Below, piece by piece: positions 15,689 through 24,237 of a stretch of DNA of 64,000 bases (positions are counted from its first letter, which is position 1; each line of letters starts with the position of its first letter). Location: assembly GCF_008271295.1 (NCBI RefSeq), contig NZ_VTOY01000001.1, positions 310,001 to 374,000 of the forward strand, read 5' to 3'. Below the pieces are notes generated by a model that saw only the letters and a list, made by a program, of their open reading frames with translations, did no database searches and had not been told where the DNA came from. Both the position numbers and the translations under genes were made by a program. Source of the DNA: Pseudoselenomonas ruminis (GTDB lineage: Bacteria; Bacillota; Negativicutes; Selenomonadales; Selenomonadaceae).

Positions 15689-16099
15689 GTGGTGAAAATC
15701 GAACAATTTGACCATCTGGTCCTGGTGACAAATTCGCTGACGGATTGTTTGCGGTTTTATGGCGATGTTTTAGGAATGACCATTGAATGCAAGAATAATC
15801 GCTATGCGCTTCGTTTTGGCCAGCAGAAGATAAATATACATACCCGAAAAGCAGAGTTCCTGCCCGCCGCGCAATATCCTACGCCGGGGTCGCTGGATTT
15901 ATGTTTGGTGGTATCCGGGCCGATGGCTGAGGTTAAACGGGAACTTATGGAAAAAGGGCTTTCACTTGAAACGGATATCGTGGCGCGAAATGGTGCCCAG
16001 GGGAATATGCAGAGTATTTATCTGCGGGATCCGGATGGCAATTTGGTGGAACTTTGCAGTTATGAAGACAGTGAGGTGCGATCATGGAACAGGAAATGA
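15689..16099 (+). CDS. VOC (glyoxalase/dioxygenase) family protein
   Basis: 136 residues in the duplicated beta-alpha-beta-beta-beta fold. FDHLVLVTNSLTDCLRFYGDVLGM opens the first half (shown in the family as the metal-ligand region), INIHTR follows, and the second half ends SIYLRDPDGNLVEL with the conserved Glu. The pattern matches small VOC proteins related to virulence protein YwkD and glyoxalase I, which bind a divalent metal and act on small molecules. Two GTG codons (15689, 15692) are possible starts after AAGGAGA. Substrate unknown. The end overlaps the next gene by 16 bases. Confidence 0.88.
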   Translation: MVKIEQFDHLVLVTNSLTDCLRFYGDVLGMTIECKNNRYALRFGQQKINIHTRKAEFLPAAQYPTPGSLDLCLVVSGPMAEVKRELMEKGLSLETDIVARNGAQGNMQSIYLRDPDGNLVELCSYEDSEVRSWNRK

Positions 16100-16494
16100 A
16101 AGTCGGAAGAATTGGCGTTGCTGGTGAGACGAATATCAGCCGTGAAAAGGCGGCGGGAACCAGCGAATTTCGCGAGCTGTTTTCGGATAGGGTCGCTGAA
16201 AAGCTCGGAAAGATTCCCGAGACAATCGAGGATATGACAAAGACCCAGAAGGAGTTAAAGGAGCTTCGGGCCCAGCGGGAGTTTACGGAAACGGTTAAAC
16301 ACGTTTTGCCCGATGGCAGCATCCGCGTATCGGAATACAAACAGGGGCATTTGGAGTCCTGTTATATTCAAAAGCCCAAACTTCATGCGGTGGTCGATAC
16401 GAGCAAACCAATCCCGCGGGCGGCCGATGGCTCGCTTTTGACCAGTCAGCAGGAAACGAAACTCGTTCCGCGCCGTAATATTCTCGAGGAGTGA
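16084..16494 (+). CDS. Unknown protein, last gene of the reductase-fliB operon
   Basis: 136 residues, soluble and strongly charged. N-terminal KVGRIGVAGETNISREK, a helical middle (RELFSDRVAEKLGKIPETI, then KTQKELKELRAQREF), a short beta stretch (ETVKHVLPDGSIRVSEYKQG), and a Pro/Arg-rich tail. ATG 16084 has GAGGTG upstream and lies inside the end of the VOC gene, so translation is coupled. No family recognised. A weak resemblance to the 121-residue protein at 12472-12837 is noted. A near-copy of the iterated palindrome lies at 16439-16450. Confidence 0.75.
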   Translation: MEQEMKVGRIGVAGETNISREKAAGTSEFRELFSDRVAEKLGKIPETIEDMTKTQKELKELRAQREFTETVKHVLPDGSIRVSEYKQGHLESCYIQKPKLHAVVDTSKPIPRAADGSLLTSQQETKLVPRRNILEE

Positions 16495-16519
16495 GTTTTG
16501 GCCGTTCGTATCGCATGGC

Positions 16520-16548
16520 GTGACTTTTGCGCCTGGATATGTTATGCT
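16520..16548 (+). promoter_or_regulatory. Promoter for the MATE leader
   Basis: GTGACT, 17 bases, TATGCT preceded by TG-T (extended -10). Transcripts would start near 16555, giving a leader of about 105 bases. Confidence 0.5.
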
Positions 16549-16554
16549 AAGAAA

Positions 16555-16660
16555 AGATTTTCATAGGGAAACGATAGTAGGGCGAGCAATCGCTACGGTA
16601 AGGACATCCATAATCCGGCAGTTTTCGGATTATGGATGTTTTTGTTTAGGAGGGAATTTT
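16555..16660 (+). promoter_or_regulatory. Structured leader with terminator hairpin before MATE gene (attenuator or riboswitch candidate)
   Basis: About 45 bases of potential structure (GTAGGGCGA-GCAA-TCGCTAC hairpin) are followed by a perfect 14-base stem, ACATCCATAATCCG with CGGATTATGGATGT, and T5GT3, ending two bases before AGGAGGG of the gene. A terminator placed between a promoter and its own gene is the usual expression platform of a riboswitch. I could not match the upstream part to a known class. Confidence 0.55.
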
Positions 16661-17980
16661 TTGACGGATGAATTATTTGCGCGGATGCCGATTCCAAAGG
16701 CGTATATGACGCTGGCACTGCCGGTGGTCATGAGCATGGTCGTGCAGCTTGTCTACAATATGGCCGATACATTCTTTATTGCGCTGACTGGTGATACGGC
16801 ACTGATCGCTGGCGTATCGGTATGCACGCCGCTTTTTACATTGATGCTGGCCTTTGGCGATTTGTTTGGCCTGGGCGGCAGTTCGGTCATTGCGCGGTTG
16901 TTTGGCGCGGGCCGCAAAGCAGATGGCAAACGGCTCAGCATCTTTTGCTTTTATGGTGCTATTGCGTTTGGCCTGCTCGCGGCAATCGTGCTCTTGTCCC
17001 TGCGCGGGCCGATGCTCGCGCTCTTGGGGGCTGAGGGAGAGGTCATCCCGCATGCGGCGGCCTATTATTCGTGGTTTATCGCTGGTGCGCCGTTTGTCAT
17101 TTTTTCGCTCGTGCCGACGAATCTATTGCGTACGGCAGGCTGCCCGAAAATCTCGATGAACGCTTCGATTCTCGGTGCGGTCATCAATATCGCGCTTGAC
17201 CCTGTGCTGATTTTCGGGCTGGAGCTTGGTGCGGCCGGGGCGGCAATGGCAACTGTCATTGGGTATATCTGCTCGGATATTTACGCCGTGTGCTATATCC
17301 GCCGCCATTGCGCGGAGCTGTCGCTCGACTTGCCCGCGCTTTCCATCGACCGCAAGGAAATACAGGCCATCGTTTCGATTGGCCTTGCAGCAGCTGTGAC
17401 GAATTTTACGCAGACGCTTGGCATCGCGATGACGAACCGCAGCCTGCTCCCTTATGGCAGTGAAGCGATTGCCGTCATGGGCATCGTCATGAAAATCATC
17501 ATGATTGTTGCGCTGGTCGTCGTAGGGCTTGCCTTTGGCGGGCAGCCACTCATTGGCTATACGTATGGCGCCAAGGACAAGGTGCGCCTGCAAAAGGTAA
17601 TCGCCTTTGCCTTGAAGGCCGTTGTGGGAACGAGTCTCGTGCTGGCCGCAGGGATTGCTTTATTTGCCGGGCCGGTCATGCATATTTTCCTCGAGCAGCC
17701 CGAACTTATTGCGCAGGGGGTTATGATGCTCTACTGGCAGCTGCCAGCTATCGTATTTATGGGCATTGGCCTGGTACTTATCTGCACGTTCCAGGCAACT
17801 GGCAAAAGCCTGCCGGCGTTGTTTCTTTCTCTATGCCGTCAGGGCATTGTTTATGCGCTGGCGCTTGCCATCCTGCCGCTTTGGTTTGGCTATACCGGCG
17901 TCATCGCCGCTCAGCTGGCGGCCGATATCGTGACCGTTCTCATTGCCGTGCTGCTTTATCGCAGCTGTCTTTTGTCGTGA
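16661..17980 (+). CDS. MATE-family multidrug/cation efflux protein
   Basis: 439 residues from TTG 16661, which has AGGAGGG six bases upstream. The frame is open from 16520, but that stretch crosses the leader hairpin. Twelve membrane helices in two homologous halves; DinF/NorM-like segments include LALPVVMSMVVQLVYNMADTFF in helix 1 and the matching second-half GIAMTNRSLLPYG. MATE proteins export organic cations or other toxic compounds against Na+ or H+. The attenuator-like leader implies induction by a ligand. No regulator gene is next to it, and the downstream slyD gene converges. Confidence 0.92.
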   Translation: MTDELFARMPIPKAYMTLALPVVMSMVVQLVYNMADTFFIALTGDTALIAGVSVCTPLFTLMLAFGDLFGLGGSSVIARLFGAGRKADGKRLSIFCFYGAIAFGLLAAIVLLSLRGPMLALLGAEGEVIPHAAAYYSWFIAGAPFVIFSLVPTNLLRTAGCPKISMNASILGAVINIALDPVLIFGLELGAAGAAMATVIGYICSDIYAVCYIRRHCAELSLDLPALSIDRKEIQAIVSIGLAAAVTNFTQTLGIAMTNRSLLPYGSEAIAVMGIVMKIIMIVALVVVGLAFGGQPLIGYTYGAKDKVRLQKVIAFALKAVVGTSLVLAAGIALFAGPVMHIFLEQPELIAQGVMMLYWQLPAIVFMGIGLVLICTFQATGKSLPALFLSLCRQGIVYALALAILPLWFGYTGVIAAQLAADIVTVLIAVLLYRSCLLS

Positions 17981-18024
17981 TAGCAGTGAAATCATAAGAT
18001 AATTTGAAGTGACTTCATAACGTA

Positions 18025-18073
18025 AAAGGCCCCCGCGGCGAACCGTATTTTCGGTTTCGCCGCGGGGGCCTTT
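18025..18073. terminator. Long bidirectional terminator between MATE gene and slyD
   Basis: AAAGGCCCCCGCGGCGAA and the matching TTCGCCGCGGGGGCCTTT give a stem of about 20 pairs. It serves both converging genes. Confidence 0.9.
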
Positions 18074-18092
18074 GGTTTTATTTGCGAAGATT

Positions 18093-18521
18093 TTAGTTTT
18101 CGACTTCGACCAATTCGATTTTAAAGTTCAGTTCTTTGCCGGCCATTTCGTGGTTGGCGTCAAAGGTGATAGTGGTTTCGGTCTTTTCCGTTACGGTGAC
18201 GGGAACCGGCTGGCCATAGGCATTCTGCAGGGCAACTTTCTGACCGGCTTCGAGGCCTTCGGCACCAGGTAGCTGGGCGATTTCCATCGTGATGATGTTT
18301 TCGTCCGAGGGCATGCCGTAAGCTTCTTCGGGCATCAGATGGATGTCCTTCGTTTCGCCGATGGCCATGTTTTTGACGGCTTCGTCAAAGCCTTTGATCA
18401 TCATACCGGCTCCGCAGACAAATTCGAGCGGTTCGCCGCGGTCGTAGGACGAATCAAATTTCGTACCATCGTTGAGGGTACCCGTGTAGTGAACTTTGAC
18501 TTTTTTGTTTTCGTTGCTCAT
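18093..18521 (-). CDS. slyD: SlyD-type FKBP peptidyl-prolyl isomerase
   Basis: 142 residues. N-terminal VKVHYTGTLNDGTKFDSS is the FKBP strand, and FVCGAGMMIKGFDEAVKNMAIGE closes the first FKBP part. The inserted chaperone flap (about residues 70-120) and the returning strand GKELNFKIELVEVE follow. This is the SlyD layout without the long His-rich metal tail of the E. coli protein. It catalyses proline isomerisation and helps folding in the cytoplasm. It lies 54 bases after nadE on the same strand and may share its transcript; ATG start with GGAGATACACA upstream. Confidence 0.93.
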   Translation of the reverse strand: MSNENKKVKVHYTGTLNDGTKFDSSYDRGEPLEFVCGAGMMIKGFDEAVKNMAIGETKDIHLMPEEAYGMPSDENIITMEIAQLPGAEGLEAGQKVALQNAYGQPVPVTVTEKTETTITFDANHEMAGKELNFKIELVEVEN

Positions 18522-18575
18522 TGTGTATCTCCATTTCTTGTGGTAATTATGTTATTTAGTATAGCATAAACGGTG

Positions 18576-20468
18576 TTACGAATTCAGCAGCGCTTCTTTT
18601 AATTCCCGATAGCGGCGCGTGTAGTAAGGACCGTTTTGAGCTTCGCGGTGGTCAAACCCATAAGCGCGGCGGCTGACGGCAAGAATCGGCGGTGCCTGGA
18701 TGCGTTTGGCAATGGCCATGCCGCAGAAGAGGTTCCACCAGCGTTCGAGGTCATCGATGAAGTCTTTGGCAGTCGGGAAATATTTGGCGACAAGTCCCGG
18801 CTCGCAGCCGAGATTTTCTTCGACGGTGCCAGCGGCATACCATTCGAGGATATCCTGCGGCGCCGCTTTTTCCCAGCGCTCGATGAAGGAGCGGAACAGG
18901 TAGTCATGATACGGGTATTTGAGCGGGTCGCCCTTGCCTTCGTCGACGTTTTGTGCATTGGAAAGCTCGGCACTCGGCACGATGTCGATGATTCCCTGGG
19001 GCACGACTTCGCGGCCGTAGATTTCTTCATTCATATAGTAGGCCAGCGCGTAGACCTGATGCTTCCAAAGGTCGGCAAGCGCGGCAAGGAAGCCTGATTG
19101 GTCACCGTAAAGCGTCGAGTAACCGACGGTCGTCTCGGCTTTGTTGGCGTTGCAGGTAAAGCCGCCGCCAAAAGCTGCGGCAGCACCGGCGAGAACGCGG
19201 GCACTGCGGTCCCGGGCCTGAATGTTTTCGGTGACGAAGGACGAAACCGACAGATTGGTCGTGCTGCCGTCTGCCAGATACGTCATCGGCGTGTGTTCGA
19301 GCTGGTCAATCGTATGGTCAACCGATTGCTGAATCGGCACAATCATGTATTGACAGCCGAGATTGTTGGCCAGCTGCTGCGAAAGCCCCTTGGTCGTCTC
19401 GGAGTTGAAGACGCTGGGCATGTTGACGAGCAGCAGGTTTTCAGGGCCGACAACTTTGGCATAGAGAGCGGCGGCAACAGCTGAATCGATACCACCCGAG
19501 ATGCCGATGACGACTTTTTTCATGCGGATGTTTTCGAGGAAATGTTTGACGCCGTAGTGAAGCGCGCGGTAAATATGCGCGATGTCTTTTTCCTTTGACT
19601 TGTCAACGGGGGTTGACTTGTCAAGGCTATCGAGGTCGATAATGGTCAACGTTTCGGTGTATTCTTCGGAAACGGCGCAGACATCGCCGTTAGCATTGTA
19701 GGCCGTACTTGACCCGTCAAAGGTGTAGATGGTCTTGCCGTTGTTCTGCAGGCCGATTGCATTGACGTAGAAAAGCGGTACGCCGGCGTCTTTGGCCTGG
19801 GCGCCAAAAACGCGGTTGCGCTTGTCGTTTTTGCCAAGTGTATACGGGGAGGCTGAGATGTTGACAAAGAAGTCCGGCTTATGATGGCGGCGAAGCATCT
19901 CGATCGGTTCCATCTCGTAGTTGTCGCTCCAGCCATCTTCGCAAAGCAGGCAGCCTACGCGGTAGTGGCGGTCCTTGATTTTCAGCGTTACCGGTGAGAG
20001 CAGCTGGTCGGGCGTTGTGCCGAGCTCACGGGCCAGTTTCTGCAGGCTGAAGAAATGGCGCGTGTCATCAAATTCTCGGTAGTTTGGCATTAACGTCTTG
20101 ATGACATAGGGATATGGCATGTTGTCGGGCTGGACCAATTTGCCGTCACGGGCCGTAAACAGGGCGTTGTATTTGCGCACGCGGCCGTCGTTGTTCTTTT
20201 TTGACCAGTCAATGGCGATGTTGCCGAACATTACCGTTATGCCCGTTGACGCGTCAATGATGTCCTGACCGTAGCGCTCACAGTCCTTCAGGAAAGAGGA
20301 CTGCTCCCAGGTATCTCCTAACAAATAACCGGGGACAGCCATTTCCGGGAAGATGATGAGGTCGACGCTTTGTTTTTTGGCATCGGCTATCATCGAGAGG
20401 ATTTTGGCGGTGTTTTGGTCAGGATGGCCAGGAATGACTTCCATCTGGCCCATAGCGATTTTTAACAA
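18576..20468 (-). CDS. nadE: Glutamine-dependent NAD+ synthetase
   Basis: 630 residues, two domains. The N-terminal nitrilase-type glutaminase has its Glu in IFPEMAVPGY, Lys near KYNALFTARDGK and Cys in GCLLCEDGWSDN; the C-terminal synthetase has the ATP loop GISGGIDSAVAAAL (about residue 320). It amidates nicotinic acid adenine dinucleotide with ammonia channelled from glutamine. The TTG start at 20468 is chosen because MLKIAMGQMEV is the usual N-terminus and AAGGAG lies upstream. Five exact copies of the TTGACNNGTCAA palindrome lie in this gene, two only 18 bases apart in the linker reading LDKSTPVDKSK. That density is the highest in the window. Confidence 0.95.
   Translation of the reverse strand: MLKIAMGQMEVIPGHPDQNTAKILSMIADAKKQSVDLIIFPEMAVPGYLLGDTWEQSSFLKDCERYGQDIIDASTGITVMFGNIAIDWSKKNNDGRVRKYNALFTARDGKLVQPDNMPYPYVIKTLMPNYREFDDTRHFFSLQKLARELGTTPDQLLSPVTLKIKDRHYRVGCLLCEDGWSDNYEMEPIEMLRRHHKPDFFVNISASPYTLGKNDKRNRVFGAQAKDAGVPLFYVNAIGLQNNGKTIYTFDGSSTAYNANGDVCAVSEEYTETLTIIDLDSLDKSTPVDKSKEKDIAHIYRALHYGVKHFLENIRMKKVVIGISGGIDSAVAAALYAKVVGPENLLLVNMPSVFNSETTKGLSQQLANNLGCQYMIVPIQQSVDHTIDQLEHTPMTYLADGSTTNLSVSSFVTENIQARDRSARVLAGAAAAFGGGFTCNANKAETTVGYSTLYGDQSGFLAALADLWKHQVYALAYYMNEEIYGREVVPQGIIDIVPSAELSNAQNVDEGKGDPLKYPYHDYLFRSFIERWEKAAPQDILEWYAAGTVEENLGCEPGLVAKYFPTAKDFIDDLERWWNLFCGMAIAKRIQAPPILAVSRRAYGFDHREAQNGPYYTRRYRELKEALLNS
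19595..20257. repeat. Cluster of five TTGACNNGTCAA palindromes in nadE
   Basis: Exact copies at 19595-19606 (TT), 19613-19624 (TT), 19709-19720 (CC), 20201-20212 (CA) and 20246-20257 (GC), given as plus-strand centre bases. A sixth copy with one mismatch is at 20839-20850 in thrC. The centre bases vary freely while the two five-base arms do not. Confidence 0.85.
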
Positions 20469-20726
20469 GGGAAAAACACTCCTTAGATTATTACATAAAT
20501 AAGTTAATACTCATGCAATAGATGGTAAAATGTAATCTTTAAAAGAAAAACGTATTTTCTTAGGTGACAATCTTATATTTTCTATAGGATTCGCCTTTAA
20601 TATATGATATAATAAACTTCGAATACAGTCTAGAACTATATTTATGACGCAAAAGATAACAAAAGTCCGATGTTCATTGATTTTCTATTGATATAGAAGC
20701 AAGTGGAAAAGAAAGAGGCGGTTGAT
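20469..20726. other. AT-rich divergent intergenic region nadE/thrC
   Basis: About 250 bases much richer in A and T than the flanking genes. A perfect TATAAT at 20608-20613 is a good -10 for thrC, with no clear -35. No ORF, RNA gene or terminator is seen. Confidence 0.5.
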
Positions 20727-22214
20727 TTGAAGTATAGCAGTACGAGAGGCAATGGCGTAAAACTTGATTCCGCGCAGGCGATTATCCAGGGCCTCGCTAC
20801 TGATGGTGGTTTGTTTGTACCGGACAGCTTGCCAAAAGTTGACGCGTCATTTATAGCCGCCCTGCAGGAACTTACCTACGAAGAGCGGGACGCAAAAGTG
20901 CTCGGCCTGTTTTTGACCGATTATACGGAAGAAGAAGTCAAAGGGTGTGTGACGCGCGCTTATGGCAATGGCAAATTCGATGACGCTATGCGCGCTCCCG
21001 TTAAGATTTTTGACGATATGGGCGTACTCGAACTCTGGCATGGCCCGACGAGTGCGTTTAAGGATATGGCCTTGCAGCTGCTTCCGCAGCTCATGAGCAC
21101 GGCGCTCAAGAAGACGGGGGAAAAGGACGAAGTCCTGATTCTCGTAGCGACCTCTGGCGACACGGGCAAGGCTGCCCTCGAAGGCTTCCGCGATGTTGAC
21201 CAGATTAAGATTATGGTCTTTTATCCGGAGGGCGGTGTCAGCCGAATCCAGCAGCTGCAGATGCTTACGCAGGAAGGCAGTAATGTCAATGTTACGGCGG
21301 TCCGTGGTAATTTTGACGATGCCCAAAGCGGGGTAAAGGCCATCTTTGGCGATAAGTCCTTTGCCGAAGAATTAGGCGCTAAGGGAGTCAAACTCTCCTC
21401 GGCTAATTCCATCAACTGGGGCCGCCTTGTGCCGCAGATTGTCTATTACTTCAGTGCTTATGCGGACCTCGTGAAGGCAGGGAAGATTCAGGCCGGTGAG
21501 GAGATTAATTTCACGGTACCGACGGGTAACTTCGGAGATATCCTGGCTGGCTTCTATGCAAAATGCATGGGGCTTCCGGTTCATAAACTCATCTGTGCTT
21601 CTAATGCCAATAACGTTTTGACCGATTTCCTGCGCACGGGTGTCTATGACCGCAACCGCGATTTCTATAAGACGATTACGCCGTCGATGGATATTTTGAT
21701 TTCGAGCAACCTCGAACGGCTGCTGTTCCACATGACGGAAGATACGGCAAAAGTCGCTGGCTGGATGAAAGATCTGGTTGCAACTGGCCGCTATGAGGTA
21801 GGACAGGAGCTGTTGCAAAAGATTCAGCAGACCTTCTGGGCCGATTGGACGGGCGATGACGATACGAAGGAATTAATTGGCCGCGTCTTTGCTGACAAGC
21901 ATTATGTGCCCGATACGCATACGGCCGTTGCCTGGAAAGTGGCCGAAAACTATCAGCAGGCAACGAAAGACGGTCACTACATGGTCATTGCTTCGACGGC
22001 AAGTCCGTATAAATTCAATGGCAGCGTCTTGGAAGCGCTGGGAGCAGAAACAGCTGGCCTCGATGAGTTTGCCATGCTCGATAAACTTCAGGAACTTAAT
22101 GATGACCCGACACCGCAGGGACTTGCTTCCTTGCGCACGAAACCTTTGCTGCACAAGGATGTTTGCGCAGTGACGGCGATGAAACAGGCTGTGCTTGACT
22201 TTGCTGCAAAGTAA
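20727..22214 (+). CDS. thrC: Threonine synthase
   Basis: 495 residues. Starts at TTG 20727 as M-KYSSTRGNGVKL, the usual N-terminus of this enzyme, with AGAGGCGG upstream; the frame is open from a GTG at 20703. PLP-binding Lys lies in TSAFKDMALQLLP, and the glycine-rich phosphate site appears in VATSGDTGKAALEG. It is the long (fold-type II, class 1-like) threonine synthase that converts O-phosphohomoserine to threonine. It stands alone, divergent from nadE, and ends before a T-rich hairpin. Other aspartate-family genes (dapB, asd) are 7 kb away. Confidence 0.95.
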   Translation: MKYSSTRGNGVKLDSAQAIIQGLATDGGLFVPDSLPKVDASFIAALQELTYEERDAKVLGLFLTDYTEEEVKGCVTRAYGNGKFDDAMRAPVKIFDDMGVLELWHGPTSAFKDMALQLLPQLMSTALKKTGEKDEVLILVATSGDTGKAALEGFRDVDQIKIMVFYPEGGVSRIQQLQMLTQEGSNVNVTAVRGNFDDAQSGVKAIFGDKSFAEELGAKGVKLSSANSINWGRLVPQIVYYFSAYADLVKAGKIQAGEEINFTVPTGNFGDILAGFYAKCMGLPVHKLICASNANNVLTDFLRTGVYDRNRDFYKTITPSMDILISSNLERLLFHMTEDTAKVAGWMKDLVATGRYEVGQELLQKIQQTFWADWTGDDDTKELIGRVFADKHYVPDTHTAVAWKVAENYQQATKDGHYMVIASTASPYKFNGSVLEALGAETAGLDEFAMLDKLQELNDDPTPQGLASLRTKPLLHKDVCAVTAMKQAVLDFAAK

Positions 22215-22274
22215 TCAAAAACAGCCGTATTCGGTAGAAAATCGCCAAAATTTCGTGTAAATGCGGGATTTTAT

Positions 22275-22320
22275 AAAACACAACGGAAACAATAATAGTT
22301 TTTGTTGTGTTTTATTTTAT
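22275..22320 (+). terminator. Terminator after thrC
   Basis: AAAACACAAC pairs with GTTGTGTTTT around a loop that contains a smaller GAAAC/GTTTT stem; a T-rich run follows. Confidence 0.7.
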
Positions 22321-22381
22321 TTATTCGTTTTGACAAACAATTGTGATAAATAAAAATTTAAAACTTTTAACAAATAAATAG

Positions 22382-22410
22382 TTGACATTTATGGAAAAAT
22401 AAGCTAATAT
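22382..22410 (+). promoter_or_regulatory. Promoter of pckA
   Basis: TTGACA, 17 bases, TAATAT (or TATAAT three bases later). Perfect -35. It leaves a leader of about 75 bases before the pckA ATG, in which I see no known element. Confidence 0.75.
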
Positions 22411-22492
22411 AATACTCGTGACAGGGCATATGAAAAATTATGGCGAGGTCACTCAAGTATTTAAACAATTTATGAAAGAGGTTGAATGTAAA

Positions 22493-24109
22493 ATGGCAAA
22501 CATCGATCTTAGTCAGTATGGAATCACGGGCGCAACGGAAATTATCCACAATCCGTCTTACAAAACCTTGTTCGCAGAAGAAACGAAAGCTGGTCTCGAA
22601 GGTTTCGAGGTTGGTCAGGTTTCTGAACTCGGTGCAGTAAACGTCAAGACGGGTATCTTCACGGGCCGTTCGCCAAAAGATAAATACATCGTTGATGATG
22701 CTACGGCTCATGATACGGTATGGTGGGATTCGGAAGAATACCACAACGACAACCATCGCCTGTCCGAAGAGAACTGGGATGTTCTCAAGGACATCGCCAA
22801 GAAAGAGCTCTCCAACAAGAAACTCTATGTTGTTGATGCTTTCTGCGGCGCTAACAAAGATACGCGCATGGCTGTACGTTTCATCGTGGAAGTTGCTTGG
22901 CAGGCTCATTTCGTTACGAACATGTTCGTAAAACCGACGGCTGAAGAGCTCGAGAACTTCAAACCGGACTTCGTCGTTTACAACGCTTCCAAAGCAAAAG
23001 TTGAAAACTACAAAGAGCTGGGCCTCCATTCTGAGACGGCTGTTGCCTTCAACCTCACGAAACGCGAGCAGGTTATCATCAACACCTGGTATGGCGGCGA
23101 GATGAAGAAGGGTATGTTCTCCATGATGAACTACTTCCTCCCGCTCAAAGGCATTGCTGCTATGCACTGCTCCGCTAACACGGATAAACAGGGCCAGAAT
23201 ACGGCAATCTTCTTCGGCCTCTCTGGCACGGGTAAAACGACGCTGTCCACGGACCCGAAACGTCTCCTCATCGGCGATGATGAGCACGGCTGGGATGATG
23301 AAGGTATCTTCAACTTCGAGGGCGGCTGCTATGCAAAAGTTATCAACCTCGACATGGAGTCTGAGCCGGACATCTATGGCGCTATCAAACGCAACGCTCT
23401 GCTCGAGAACGTAACGCTTGACGACAAAGGCAACATCGATTTTGCCGATAAGACGATCACGGAAAATACGCGTGTATCTTATCCAATCGATCACATCAAG
23501 AGCACGGTTAAAGGTTTTGTCAATGACCGCAGTGCTGCTCCGGCCGCTAAGAGCGTTATCTTCCTTTCTGCCGATGCATTCGGCGTACTGCCGCCGGTTT
23601 CCATCCTGACTCCGGAGCAGACGAAGTACTACTTCCTGTCCGGCTTCACGGCTAAACTGGCTGGTACGGAGCGTGGCATCACGGAGCCGACGCCGACGTT
23701 CTCTGCTTGCTTCGGTCAGGCATTCCTCGAACTCCATCCGACGAAATACGCTGAGGAGCTCGTTAAGAAAATGGAAGCTAACGGCACGAAAGCATATCTG
23801 GTCAACACGGGTTGGAATGGTTCCGGCAAACGTATCTCCATCAAAGATACGCGCGGTATCATCGATGCTATCCATAGCGGCGCTATCAAGAAAGCACCGA
23901 CGAAGAAAATCCCGATGTTCAATTTGGAAGTTCCGACGGAGCTCGAGGGCGTAGATACGAATATCCTCGACCCGAAAGATACCTATAAAGATGCTGCTGA
24001 GTGGGAAGCAAAAGCTAAAGATCTCGCTGAGCGCTTCATCAAGAACTTCAAAAAATATGAGACGAACGAAGCTGGCAAGGCCCTCGTCGCTGCTGGCCCG
24101 CAGCTCTAA
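22493..24109 (+). CDS. pckA: Phosphoenolpyruvate carboxykinase (ATP)
   Basis: 538 residues, the normal length of the ATP-type enzyme. Start taken at ATG 22493 ([13 protein letters not shown]) with GAGG about 11 bases upstream; the open frame extends 25 codons further. P-loop [11 protein letters not shown] (about residue 245), metal/kinase site [10 protein letters not shown], and [12 protein letters not shown] near the N-terminus are diagnostic. It interconverts oxaloacetate and PEP with ATP. In rumen and gut succinate/propionate formers it runs towards carboxylation and makes ATP, so here it is probably central to energy metabolism. Smooth, strongly biased codon use and a near-perfect promoter suggest high expression. 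Confidence 0.97.
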   Translation: MANIDLSQYGITGATEIIHNPSYKTLFAEETKAGLEGFEVGQVSELGAVNVKTGIFTGRSPKDKYIVDDATAHDTVWWDSEEYHNDNHRLSEENWDVLKDIAKKELSNKKLYVVDAFCGANKDTRMAVRFIVEVAWQAHFVTNMFVKPTAEELENFKPDFVVYNASKAKVENYKELGLHSETAVAFNLTKREQVIINTWYGGEMKKGMFSMMNYFLPLKGIAAMHCSANTDKQGQNTAIFFGLSGTGKTTLSTDPKRLLIGDDEHGWDDEGIFNFEGGCYAKVINLDMESEPDIYGAIKRNALLENVTLDDKGNIDFADKTITENTRVSYPIDHIKSTVKGFVNDRSAAPAAKSVIFLSADAFGVLPPVSILTPEQTKYYFLSGFTAKLAGTERGITEPTPTFSACFGQAFLELHPTKYAEELVKKMEANGTKAYLVNTGWNGSGKRISIKDTRGIIDAIHSGAIKKAPTKKIPMFNLEVPTELEGVDTNILDPKDTYKDAAEWEAKAKDLAERFIKNFKKYETNEAGKALVAAGPQL

Positions 24110-24134
24110 TTCAGCCTCACACACATCTTCACCT

Positions 24135-24168
24135 AAAAAAAGGAGTCAGATTTTGACTCCTTTTTTTA
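24135..24168 (+). terminator. Terminator after pckA
   Basis: AAAAAAGGAGTCA and TGACTCCTTTTTTT around a short loop; a textbook intrinsic terminator. Confidence 0.9.
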
Positions 24169-24182
24169 TTTTTCTCATCGAA

Positions 24183-24210
24183 TTGCAACAAACGTGTGAT
24201 ATAGTATTAT
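24183..24210 (+). promoter_or_regulatory. Promoter candidate for the DUF4127 gene
   Basis: TTGCAA, 16 bases, TATTAT, about 28 bases before the start codon. Confidence 0.45.
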
Positions 24211-24237
24211 TGGTATATGTTCGAAGGAGATGATTTT

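Noticed and set aside
16520-16660. Upstream extension of the MATE protein
   Set aside because: It would cross the promoter and the perfect terminator stem; TTG 16661 has an ideal Shine-Dalgarno and gives the usual family length.
22418-22492. N-terminal extension of pckA
   Set aside because: It is close to the promoter, lacks a ribosome site, and the protein from ATG 22493 has the normal family length and N-terminus.
22367-24124. Long minus-strand open frame opposite pckA
   Set aside because: Exactly mirrors pckA; strong codon bias of that gene leaves the opposite strand open.
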